Below, in pieces: positions 14,525 to 22,003 of a stretch of DNA of 27,647 nt (position 1 is its first letter; each line of letters starts with the position of its first letter). Origin of the DNA: RGIG1995 sp045658315 (lineage in GTDB: Bacteria > Bacillota > Clostridia > Oscillospirales > CAG-272); contig JAZOUV010000004.1 of assembly GCA_045658315.1 (NCBI GenBank), positions 1 through 27,647 on the forward strand, in the 5' to 3' direction. Made by a program: the position numbers and the translations under genes. The notes beneath the pieces are model-generated. The model searched no databases. It worked only from the letters and a program-made list of their open reading frames with translations, and was not told the DNA's origin.

Positions 14525-16246
14525 ATGGCTGACTATTTGTGCGAATACAAAAGATGGAAAGAGAATGCGTCTCTTGAAAGCGACGTTAAAGAGTCTTTAT
14601 TAAAAATGGAAGGTAACGATGATGAAATAAAAATGTTTTTTTCATCGGATATAGCCTTTGGTACTGCAGGTCTTAGAGGTGTTATGACGGCGGGAACAAA
14701 TGCGATGAATGTTTATACCGTAGGCAGAGCTACTCAAGGAATTGCGAACCTTATAAACAGTATAGGAAAAAATGACAGAGGTGTCGCTATTGCTTATGAC
14801 TGCAGAAACAATTCGGAGAGATTTGCAAAAGTATCTGCAGAGGTTTTGGCGGCAAACGGCGTAAAGGCATATATATTTGAGTCTCTTCGCCCCACTCCTG
14901 TGCTTTCCTTTGCATTGAGAGAATTGAATTGCATTGCCGGAATAAATATAACGGCGTCTCACAACCCCGCAAAGTACAACGGCTACAAAGCATATTGGGA
15001 AGACGGTGCACAGCTTGCTTCTGAAGAGGCAAATACCGTTGCAGACTATATGAAACGTACCGATATCTTTGACGACGTAAAGAGAATTGATTTTGATTCA
15101 GCTGTTGCCGAGGGTAAGATAGTTGTTATCGGCAGAGAGATAGATGAAAAATATCTTGAAAATGTAAAACAGCAGGCTATATACCCCGAGCTTTTTGATA
15201 AAGTTGCGGATACGTTAAAGATTGTATATACTCCTTTGCATGGAACAGGACGATTGCTTGTTCCCGAGATACTAAAGACTTGCGGACTTCGCTATCTTTA
15301 TACGGTTGACAGCCAGATGGAGCCTAACGGCGATTTCCCCGGTACTCCCAATCCTAACCCCGAGTTTCCCGAGGTATTTGAAGAGGGCATAAAGCTTGCC
15401 GAAGAGGTTAAGAGTGATCTTATAATAGCTACAGACCCCGATGCTGACAGAGTGGGCATTATGGCACGTAACAAGCAGGGTGAATTTAAGACTCTGACAG
15501 GTAATCAGGTTGGTTCGTTGCTTCTTGATTACATTATTACAGCATATAGAGAAAAGGGTATTATACTTCAACACCCTTACGCTGTAAAGACTATTGTATC
15601 TACAGAGCTTGTAACAAAGATTTGTAAAGAAAATAACGTAACTCTTCACAACGTTCTTACCGGATTTAAGTTTATCGGCGAGGTTATAAAGAACTATGAG
15701 AAGAAGGGGTACGGTGACTTCTTGCTTGGCTTTGAAGAAAGCTACGGCTACTTGAAAGGAACTTATGCAAGAGATAAAGATGCAGTTGTTGCGACGATGC
15801 TTATATGCGAAATGGCGGCATATTATATGCAGAAGGGTATGACGCTATACGATGCGTTAATGTCTCTCTATGAGAAATACGGCTATTATTTTGAGGGTGT
15901 ACAGAGTATTTATATGGAAGGTGTTGACGGCAAGGCTAAAATGGACGCCTTTATGGAAAACCTCAGAAATAATCCGCTTGAAAGTTTGGGCGGACTTAAA
16001 GTGGTTTCTGTACGCGATTATAAAGCCGGTACGATTACCGACGTTGAATCCGGTAAAACTGTGCCTACAGGACTTCCTTCATCAAACGTGCTTTACTATG
16101 AGAACTCTAACGGCGACGTAGTTGTAGTAAGACCTTCGGGAACAGAGCCGAAGCTCAAGCTCTACTATCTTGTAAACGGTAACACCGCCGAAAAAGCAAA
16201 CGCCGCAATAGAGGCCTGCAAAGCAACTATGAAGCAGTATTTGTGA
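14525..16246 (+). CDS. pgcA: Alpha-phosphoglucomutase (phosphohexomutase family)
   Basis: A 573-aa protein that interconverts glucose 1- and 6-phosphate, feeding UDP-glucose for wall or glycan synthesis. The catalytic serine loop is TASHNP (143-148, S145). The metal loop is ATDPDADRVG with D304, D306 and D308. Sugar-binding GFEESYG is at 401-407 and the phosphate-binding RPSGTEPK at 535-542. The length and FGTAGLRGVMTAGTN near residue 45 match the PgcA type rather than the shorter GlmM or ManB. GTGGAGG at the end of the upstream gene is its ribosome site. Confidence 0.93.
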   Translation: MADYLCEYKRWKENASLESDVKESLLKMEGNDDEIKMFFSSDIAFGTAGLRGVMTAGTNAMNVYTVGRATQGIANLINSIGKNDRGVAIAYDCRNNSERFAKVSAEVLAANGVKAYIFESLRPTPVLSFALRELNCIAGINITASHNPAKYNGYKAYWEDGAQLASEEANTVADYMKRTDIFDDVKRIDFDSAVAEGKIVVIGREIDEKYLENVKQQAIYPELFDKVADTLKIVYTPLHGTGRLLVPEILKTCGLRYLYTVDSQMEPNGDFPGTPNPNPEFPEVFEEGIKLAEEVKSDLIIATDPDADRVGIMARNKQGEFKTLTGNQVGSLLLDYIITAYREKGIILQHPYAVKTIVSTELVTKICKENNVTLHNVLTGFKFIGEVIKNYEKKGYGDFLLGFEESYGYLKGTYARDKDAVVATMLICEMAAYYMQKGMTLYDALMSLYEKYGYYFEGVQSIYMEGVDGKAKMDAFMENLRNNPLESLGGLKVVSVRDYKAGTITDVESGKTVPTGLPSSNVLYYENSNGDVVVVRPSGTEPKLKLYYLVNGNTAEKANAAIEACKATMKQYL

Positions 16247-16253
16247 TAATAAA

Positions 16254-16318
16254 TTAAAAAAAGCCTTTTCCGTAAATTACAAGGGTAATCCTTGTAAAAA
16301 ACGGAAAAGGTTTTTGTT
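16254..16318. terminator. Bidirectional intrinsic terminator between convergent operons
   Basis: The outer stem is CCTTTTCCGT (16264-16273) with ACGGAAAAGG (16301-16310). The inner stem is TTACAAGG/CCTTGTAA around a 5-base loop, and the two are joined by an AAA/AAA internal loop. TTTTT follows on the + strand, and seven As precede it (a T-run on the - strand). It can therefore end both pgcA (+) and the U32 gene (-). Confidence 0.9.
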
Positions 16319-16366
16319 GTAAGCAAACAAAACGGGCGGATTCAATATCCACCCGTTTGCAAAAAT

Positions 16367-17599
16367 TTACTCAAATGAACTACGAAGAATATCTCCAACC
16401 TTTACTTCAAAAGGGGTTTTTACGTAGACATACATTCCGGGGTGAGGAGCCGATTCAATCGGCATTTTTTTCTCGTCAAGTATCTCGGTTACGGTAAATC
16501 CTCTTCCCACCATACCGGGTGAAAGAAGCTCCGCTTTGTCGCCTACCTTAAATTTATTCCTTTGTCTGAAATATGCAAGTCCGGTTTTGGCATCATAGCC
16601 CTCGGCTATTGCATAATACGACTGTTCACATACGTTTTTGTTACCTCTGCTTATGTTCGCTTCTTCGTTAACTTTATCATAGAAAAAGCCCGTCGAATAA
16701 TCTCTGTGGCTGACACTTTCAAGCTCTCGTTTCCAAAGAGGGTCGTACTTGTAGTTATCTTTATTCTTAATATAGCTATCTATAGCCATTCTATAGGCAT
16801 TGGTAACGCAAGCCGTATAATAGGCACTCCTCATTCTGCCCTCAATCTTAAAGCAGTCAATACCACACTCCATAAGGTCGGGAATGTGCTCGATCATGCA
16901 CATATCTTTCGATGCCATAATAAACGTGCCTTCATTTGTTTCAATAATGGGCATTCTTTCATCGGGACGTTTTTCTTCCTCGATTTCATACATTTTGTAA
17001 TTCCAACGGCAGGGCTGTGAGCAAGCACCCCTGTTGGCATCACGGGCATTAAGATTGCCCGAAATAAGACATCTGCCGCTATATGATATACACATAGAGC
17101 CGTGAATAAAACATTCAAGCTCAAGTTCGGGGGAAACCTTGCTCCTTATAGCTCTTATTTCATCGAAGTTTAATTCTCTTGCAAGAACTATACGCTTAGC
17201 TCCCATTTTATGCCATGCGTTGCAGGCAGCGTGGCTGACTGAGTTTGCCTGAGTGGAAATATGTATCTCCATATTCGGCAATAATCTTTTAACCGTTTCA
17301 AAAACGCCAAGGTCGGATATTATAAGTGCGTCAATGCCAGCGTCTTTTATCTCATTCAAATATTTTTCTAAGACTTCGTATTCATACCAATGCGGCATTG
17401 TATTTACTGTTAAATATACCTTTTTTCCGAGAGAATGAGCATATTTTACCGCTTCATATATTTGTTCTATGTTAAAGTTCGTTGCTGCCGCCCTCATACC
17501 GAAGACGTTACCTGCCATATATACGGCATCGGCACCGTAAGAAATAGCACTTTTCAGTTTTTCCATATCTCCCGCGGGAGACAAAAGTTCAATATTCAT
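16367..17599 (-). CDS. trhP: Peptidase U32 family protein, probable tRNA uridine 5-hydroxylase TrhP
   Basis: A 410-aa protein. It begins MNIELLSPAGDMEKLKSAIS, and residues 162-180 fit the U32 signature exactly (ECFIHGSMCISYSGRCLIS). C170, C177, C193 and C197 are the expected iron-sulfur ligands. In this family B. subtilis YrrN/YrrO and E. coli TrhP make 5-hydroxyuridine at tRNA position 34 using prephenate; peptidase activity is doubtful despite the name. Its place directly after mltG mirrors B. subtilis yrrL-yrrM-yrrN-yrrO, which supports this role over RlhA. AAGGTGAG lies 7 bases before the ATG. It is the last gene of the minus-strand operon. Confidence 0.85.
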   Translation of the reverse strand: MNIELLSPAGDMEKLKSAISYGADAVYMAGNVFGMRAAATNFNIEQIYEAVKYAHSLGKKVYLTVNTMPHWYEYEVLEKYLNEIKDAGIDALIISDLGVFETVKRLLPNMEIHISTQANSVSHAACNAWHKMGAKRIVLARELNFDEIRAIRSKVSPELELECFIHGSMCISYSGRCLISGNLNARDANRGACSQPCRWNYKMYEIEEEKRPDERMPIIETNEGTFIMASKDMCMIEHIPDLMECGIDCFKIEGRMRSAYYTACVTNAYRMAIDSYIKNKDNYKYDPLWKRELESVSHRDYSTGFFYDKVNEEANISRGNKNVCEQSYYAIAEGYDAKTGLAYFRQRNKFKVGDKAELLSPGMVGRGFTVTEILDEKKMPIESAPHPGMYVYVKTPFEVKVGDILRSSFE

Positions 17600-17614
17600 T
17601 TTCTCACCTTAAAT

Positions 17615-17651
17615 TTTATCCCCGCTTAAAGCAAAGCTTGGCGGGGATAAA
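17615..17651 (-). other. Hairpin between mltG and the U32 gene
   Basis: A perfect 11-bp inverted repeat, TTTATCCCCGC (17615-17625) with GCGGGGATAAA (17641-17651), fills most of the 59-base gap, with a further AAGC/GCTT inner pairing. No T-run follows on the minus strand, so it is a poor terminator. It may stabilise mltG mRNA or reduce expression of the next gene. Confidence 0.6.
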
Positions 17652-17658
17652 CTTATTT

Positions 17659-19191
17659 TTAATTACCTGCAGCTGCAGCCGCCGCGTTCTTCTCAACTTT
17701 TGCAATATTAGCGTTATGCTCTGGCAAATTCTTTGCATATAGCATATATCCGTCAATATCAGAAACAAAGAAATAGTATTTTTCTTGTGTCTGTTCGGGA
17801 TACAAAGCGGCTCTGATTGCCTTAAGGGTAGGATTGCTTATAGGACCGGGGGGGAGACCTCCGTTCTTATACGAGTTGTAGGGACTGTCGATAAGCGTAT
17901 CATCATGAGTAAGGTCTTCTTTTCTCTCGGGCAGAACGTACTGTATGGTAGCGTCGCAGTCGAGTCTGTGCATATAATAAGTGCTGTTGAGACGGTTGTG
18001 GATTACCGATGATACGATAGTATAATCTTTCTGGTGTTTAGCTTCCATTTGAATAATAGACGCGAGGTTTACAACGTCGTCAATACTCATACCTACCTTT
18101 TCACATTCCTGCTTATATTTGATATCAAACTTAGCGTAGAAGTTTGCGAGCATCTTGTCAATAATTTTTTCTTCAGGCCATTCCTTGTAGAAATAATATG
18201 TGTCGGGGTAGAGATAACCTTCGAGTCTGTACTTTCTGTTGGGGTTAATAACCTTAAGCTCTTTAATGAACCAATAGTCATATACTCCGTTCTGAATAGC
18301 GTCGATAAAGCCTTCTCTTGTACCCATGCCTTTTTCTTCGACAAACAGCTTTATCATATCATCAATGGTGTAGCCTTCGGGAATAGTAACCGATATTTCG
18401 GTCATCGTAGATGTTTTTCTTTCGACAAAAGTGGATAGAAGCTGGTCATAATTTTGTGAAGGGGACACGGTATATACACCGGCTTTATACTTGCCCGGAT
18501 CCTTATCTCTGATTATAGTATAGAGAACAAATATTTTTGGATATTTTATAATTTGTTTTTCGTGGAGCTCATCTGCTATCTGGTCGAGAGTAGCATATTC
18601 GGGAATAACGACTTCAATCTGAGCATCGGCTTTAACGAAAGCGAAAACATCATTTGCAACAACAATTATAAAATATGATGCAAGACCCGAAATGAGAAGA
18701 ACGACGGCAATATAGATAAGAGCTTTGGAAAGTACGGCAAGAGGATGTGCTCCCCTTGTTTTTTCTTTATATGGCTTTATGGTTTTTTGTTTTTTGTCTT
18801 TGCCGGGGAATGGCTTTCCGGAAGGTCTTCTTGAGGATGCGTCAAAAACTACTTTGTCGGGCTTAATGTCCGTAACATTCGGTGCTGTATTTCTTTGAGG
18901 CTGTTGCTGAGTCTGTTTGGGTACATTAGGCGTACGCGGAGCTGAGGTGATTGGTTTATTTGACTGAGCCTGAGAAGGAGCAGGTCGGCGTTGCTGAGAA
19001 TGAGTTTTGGTGACGGTTGCCGGTTGCGGCGGAATATTAGCAGATTGAGCATTTGAGTTTTTATTCGCCTCAAGCTTTGCTTTGCGGTGGGCATCGAAAT
19101 CAAAGATTTCCATATCGTTATAAACCTTAATTTTATCCGAAGTGGTATCCGCACTGCCTTCGGGAGTTTTTCTGATATCGTTTTCGTTCAT
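17659..19191 (-). CDS. mltG: Endolytic murein transglycosylase MltG with long cytosolic extension
   Basis: A 510-aa protein that cleaves nascent glycan strands at the membrane and so sets their length. Residues 1-150 are hydrophilic and rich in Gln, Pro, Thr and Lys. One membrane span follows at about 157-178, then a LysM-like/YceG domain outside (PEYATLDQIADELHEKQII, PEGYTIDDMIKLF). The catalytic Glu is E383 in NLASIIQMEAKH, and the C-terminal LPPGPISNPTLKAIRAAL is diagnostic. AAGGA lies before the ATG. The protein ends in a short Ala run. It sits downstream of CPBP and ftsK in a cell-envelope operon. Confidence 0.96.
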   Translation of the reverse strand: MNENDIRKTPEGSADTTSDKIKVYNDMEIFDFDAHRKAKLEANKNSNAQSANIPPQPATVTKTHSQQRRPAPSQAQSNKPITSAPRTPNVPKQTQQQPQRNTAPNVTDIKPDKVVFDASSRRPSGKPFPGKDKKQKTIKPYKEKTRGAHPLAVLSKALIYIAVVLLISGLASYFIIVVANDVFAFVKADAQIEVVIPEYATLDQIADELHEKQIIKYPKIFVLYTIIRDKDPGKYKAGVYTVSPSQNYDQLLSTFVERKTSTMTEISVTIPEGYTIDDMIKLFVEEKGMGTREGFIDAIQNGVYDYWFIKELKVINPNRKYRLEGYLYPDTYYFYKEWPEEKIIDKMLANFYAKFDIKYKQECEKVGMSIDDVVNLASIIQMEAKHQKDYTIVSSVIHNRLNSTYYMHRLDCDATIQYVLPERKEDLTHDDTLIDSPYNSYKNGGLPPGPISNPTLKAIRAALYPEQTQEKYYFFVSDIDGYMLYAKNLPEHNANIAKVEKNAAAAAAGN

Positions 19192-19224
19192 AATTGTTTT
19201 CCTTTATATATGCATTTATCGAAT

Positions 19225-20145
19225 TTAAATCTTATTAAAAAACAAGGTTATAATGAGGAACAGTAGAACACAGGCTAAGAAGCTTGGGGAAATAAGAGCT
19301 TCAAAGACGAGTTTGGCACCGCCTTCTCTCTTTGTTGATTCAGAGGGAGATTTCTCACCCTTTATGCCTGCATTGTAAAGAATAGTTTCAGCTCCGTTAA
19401 ATGATAACACAAGAAATACTATAAAAAGTGTCATAATAACGAACAAAAAGAAAATTAAACTGTTTGGAGACTTAATAACGTCCCACAAAATCGATTCAAA
19501 GAATATAGCGTAAATATTATTAATGGAGTGCAGTATGATCGCCGCCCAAAGTGATTGAGTAATATATACGGCGTAGGATGCAACTACTCCGCAGAAGAAG
19601 AACACTAAAAACTGATTTAAGTTAAAGTGTATCATGGAGAACATAAGTCCCGACATAATAATTGCCGTAGATACGCCGTAAGCCGAATAATCTGCCAGAA
19701 TAATACCGCGAAAGATAAATTCCTCGGTTATTGCAGGAACAATGGCAAATGCAATAACGGTGTAGATGATATTTATTAATTGGGAACTGCCCGAGGGAGT
19801 AAATGTGTTGTAAAGAGAATACTGGGCTTCACTTCCGAAAACATGAAAAACGGCGGTGTTTATAAGAGTGCTTCCAAAAACCAAAACTCCGAAGCAAGTA
19901 AAAACAAACCATATTTTTCCGGGAGAAATGGGTTTCAGCTTAAGTTTTTCGACAGTTGTTCCCCTCAGCTTGCAGTAGAATATTCCGGGGAGAATGAATA
20001 TCAAAAGCTGAAGAATAATTAAGGTGAGATATATGTTGTCCCTAAAACGAAATGAATTAAGGTCAAGGTACCTTGAAGAAAGAAGGAGCACATATATAAC
20101 TAATACAAGCAATGGGGCAGAAAACGTATTTTTAATTTTTTGCAA
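19225..20145 (-). CDS. CPBP family intramembrane metalloprotease (CAAX/Abi type)
   Basis: A 306-aa integral membrane protein with about eight hydrophobic segments. The three conserved motifs are present: EEFIFRG (141-147), H173 in MIHFNL and HSINN (206-210), the Glu/His metal site of the Rce1/CPBP fold. Substrates of the bacterial members are mostly unknown. The start is TTG at 20145, chosen because AGGGAG (minus strand, 20160-20155) is 9 bases upstream. The gene overlaps the end of the cyclo-ligase gene by 14 bases, which suggests coupled translation. Confidence 0.9.
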   Translation of the reverse strand: MQKIKNTFSAPLLVLVIYVLLLSSRYLDLNSFRFRDNIYLTLIILQLLIFILPGIFYCKLRGTTVEKLKLKPISPGKIWFVFTCFGVLVFGSTLINTAVFHVFGSEAQYSLYNTFTPSGSSQLINIIYTVIAFAIVPAITEEFIFRGIILADYSAYGVSTAIIMSGLMFSMIHFNLNQFLVFFFCGVVASYAVYITQSLWAAIILHSINNIYAIFFESILWDVIKSPNSLIFFLFVIMTLFIVFLVLSFNGAETILYNAGIKGEKSPSESTKREGGAKLVFEALISPSFLACVLLFLIITLFFNKI

Positions 20146-20722
20146 AGGACATCACTCCCTTTTCTGTAATAACAACGTCGGATTTGAGGTCAAATCTTCC
20201 GCACGGAATTTCATTGACAATAAAATCACTGTAAATAAGTCCCGCTTTTGTACCCTTAAAGCTTGCGAGAAAACGGTCGTAATAACCTTTTCCGTATCCG
20301 AGTCTGTAACCGTTTTTATCGTAAAGAATGGCCGGCAGAACACAGATAACGTGTTCTGCGGGAGAGGGAGCAAAAATGGGAAGTGCTTCTTTAGGTTCGT
20401 TTATACCGTACATTCCGGATGAAAGGTCACTAAACGAGGTTACGTAATGATAAACCATTTCATTACCTTCAATGCATCTGGGATAGGCAACCTTTTTGCC
20501 CTTCGAGAAAGCATCTATAGCGATTTTTGAAGTGTCTATCTCGTATTTAAGAGGCGAATACAAAAGAATTGTATCGGCAAATCTGTATGAGCTGAGTGAA
20601 AGGAATCTGTTGCAGATAGCATTATCTCTTTTGTGTTTTTCTTCAAGCGGAATGTTTTTTCTTTTTTCCTTGTATGTGTTTCTTATTTGGTTTTTCAGTT
20701 CTTTTATATTTACTTTGTTCAT
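20132..20722 (-). CDS. 5-formyltetrahydrofolate cyclo-ligase
   Basis: Converts 5-formyl-THF to 5,10-methenyl-THF with ATP. The nucleotide/substrate loop GYRLGYGKGYYDRFL is intact near the C-terminal third, and the basic N-terminus (KNQIRNTYKEKRKNI) is typical. ATG 20722 gives 196 aa. A TTG at 20743 in the same frame would overlap the upstream gene and has no ribosome site. No clear Shine-Dalgarno precedes the ATG either, so coupling to the DJ-1 gene (stop 13 bases earlier) is likely. Known in other species as YqgN, YgfA/Fau or MTHFS. Confidence 0.92.
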   Translation of the reverse strand: MNKVNIKELKNQIRNTYKEKRKNIPLEEKHKRDNAICNRFLSLSSYRFADTILLYSPLKYEIDTSKIAIDAFSKGKKVAYPRCIEGNEMVYHYVTSFSDLSSGMYGINEPKEALPIFAPSPAEHVICVLPAILYDKNGYRLGYGKGYYDRFLASFKGTKAGLIYSDFIVNEIPCGRFDLKSDVVITEKGVMSFAKN

Positions 20723-20735
20723 TTTTATTTGTGAA

Positions 20736-21275
20736 TTATGCAAAAATAGAATTTTTTATATTTTCAGCAGTTTGTTTGTCTTTTAATGCTTCAATGATAG
20801 TACATGAGAAGTCAACGGCTTTGCCCATGCCTTTTGCGGTTATTATTTTTCCGTCACAAACGCAGCCGTTATCAACAACCTCAGCTCCAATGAGATATTG
20901 CTCGAATCCTGGATAGCATATTGCTTTTTTGTTTTTCAAAAGACCCTTTTCGCCAAGTATTCTGGGAGCCGCACAAATAGCACAAACAAATTTGTCCTGC
21001 TTTACTGCAACATCTATAAATTCGTTGACTTTTTCGTTAAGTCTTAAATTATCAGCACCGGGGAGTCCGCCGGGCAATATTACAGCGTCTATATCGTCGG
21101 GGGCGACGTCAGTAATAGTTTTATCGGCAATTATTTTTATTCCGTGTGTGCCCGTTACCGTTGTATCTTTGTTGATAGATACGGATGTAACCTCGATCTT
21201 AGCACGTCGAAGCATATCGAGAGGCGTTAAAGCCTCGATTTCTTCAAAGCCGTCTGCAAGAAATAAATATACCAT
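20736..21275 (-). CDS. DJ-1/PfpI family protein (YajL/ThiJ-like)
   Basis: A 179-aa protein of the DJ-1 superfamily. The nucleophile elbow is VCAICAAPRIL with C101 (equivalent to DJ-1 C106). The partner Glu is E14 in DGFEEIEALTPLD. ILPGGLPGADNL and the late AKGMGKAVDF are family hallmarks. Members act as stress chaperones or glyoxalase-like enzymes, and the exact activity cannot be read from sequence. GGAG precedes the ATG. It is in the middle of the ftsK-mltG operon. Confidence 0.92.
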   Translation of the reverse strand: MVYLFLADGFEEIEALTPLDMLRRAKIEVTSVSINKDTTVTGTHGIKIIADKTITDVAPDDIDAVILPGGLPGADNLRLNEKVNEFIDVAVKQDKFVCAICAAPRILGEKGLLKNKKAICYPGFEQYLIGAEVVDNGCVCDGKIITAKGMGKAVDFSCTIIEALKDKQTAENIKNSIFA

Positions 21276-21293
21276 ATTGTTTTTCTCCGTGTT

Positions 21294-21956
21294 TTATAGT
21301 TCCAATGCTTTTACAATATCAGCAAAAATATCTTGAATACTTCTGAGATTGCCGTTGTCATCGCAGCAGTGTATCATATCCCATCCCAGCTTTTCGCTTG
21401 AATAGAGGGCGGCTGAATAACTGTTTACAAGGTGACTGTTGTCTGATTCGTGAATATCTTTAACCCTTCCCGTTTGCTCTGAACGGCTGTTAATAAGAGA
21501 CATAGAGACCTGAGGCTTCATTTCAAGATAGATAACTCTGTCGGGGGCGGGAAGACCAATCTTTTTAAATTCAAAATCCCACAGCCATTCAAGAAAACCG
21601 TCCCATTTATCTTTTGGGAGCTTTGAAAGCTGGTGTACGGCGTTGGCTGATGTGTATCTGTTAGCGATAATATAGGTGTCCTCATCGTTATAGTCCTTTG
21701 ACCAATCGGTGCGGAAGCTGTAATATCTGTCTATGGCAAAGAACACCGATGCCGCATATGCATTTGTGTCTTCGGGGGTTTTGCCAAGCTCTCCTTTAAG
21801 ATACATGTCAACGAAAGCAGAGCCTTTTCCGTCATATGTCGGAAAAGACAGCAGCCTTGCCTTTTTGCCTTTTGAAGCAAGATATTTAATAAGCTGTTTG
21901 CTTTGAGTTTCCTTGCCCGAGCCATCCAGCCCGTCTATAGCTATAAGCATTGCCAT
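21294..21956 (-). CDS. tmk: Thymidylate kinase-like protein with variant Walker A
   Basis: A 220-aa P-loop kinase that should phosphorylate dTMP to dTDP. The P-loop is IDGLDGSGKETQ (7-18), with Glu at 16 where Ser or Thr is normal. Other conserved parts are AIDRYYSFR, IIANRYTSANAVHQ (the DRY/NRY base-binding motif) and RVIYLEMKP. AGGAG is 6-7 bases before ATG 21956; a second ATG at 21950 is possible. A divergent deoxynucleoside kinase is an alternative, and a second canonical tmk elsewhere in the genome cannot be excluded. Confidence 0.82.
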   Translation of the reverse strand: MAMLIAIDGLDGSGKETQSKQLIKYLASKGKKARLLSFPTYDGKGSAFVDMYLKGELGKTPEDTNAYAASVFFAIDRYYSFRTDWSKDYNDEDTYIIANRYTSANAVHQLSKLPKDKWDGFLEWLWDFEFKKIGLPAPDRVIYLEMKPQVSMSLINSRSEQTGRVKDIHESDNSHLVNSYSAALYSSEKLGWDMIHCCDDNGNLRSIQDIFADIVKALEL

Positions 21957-22003
21957 AAAAATCTCCTCTGTTGTTTGAAAATAGTTTTTTTATAAACGGA
22001 GTG

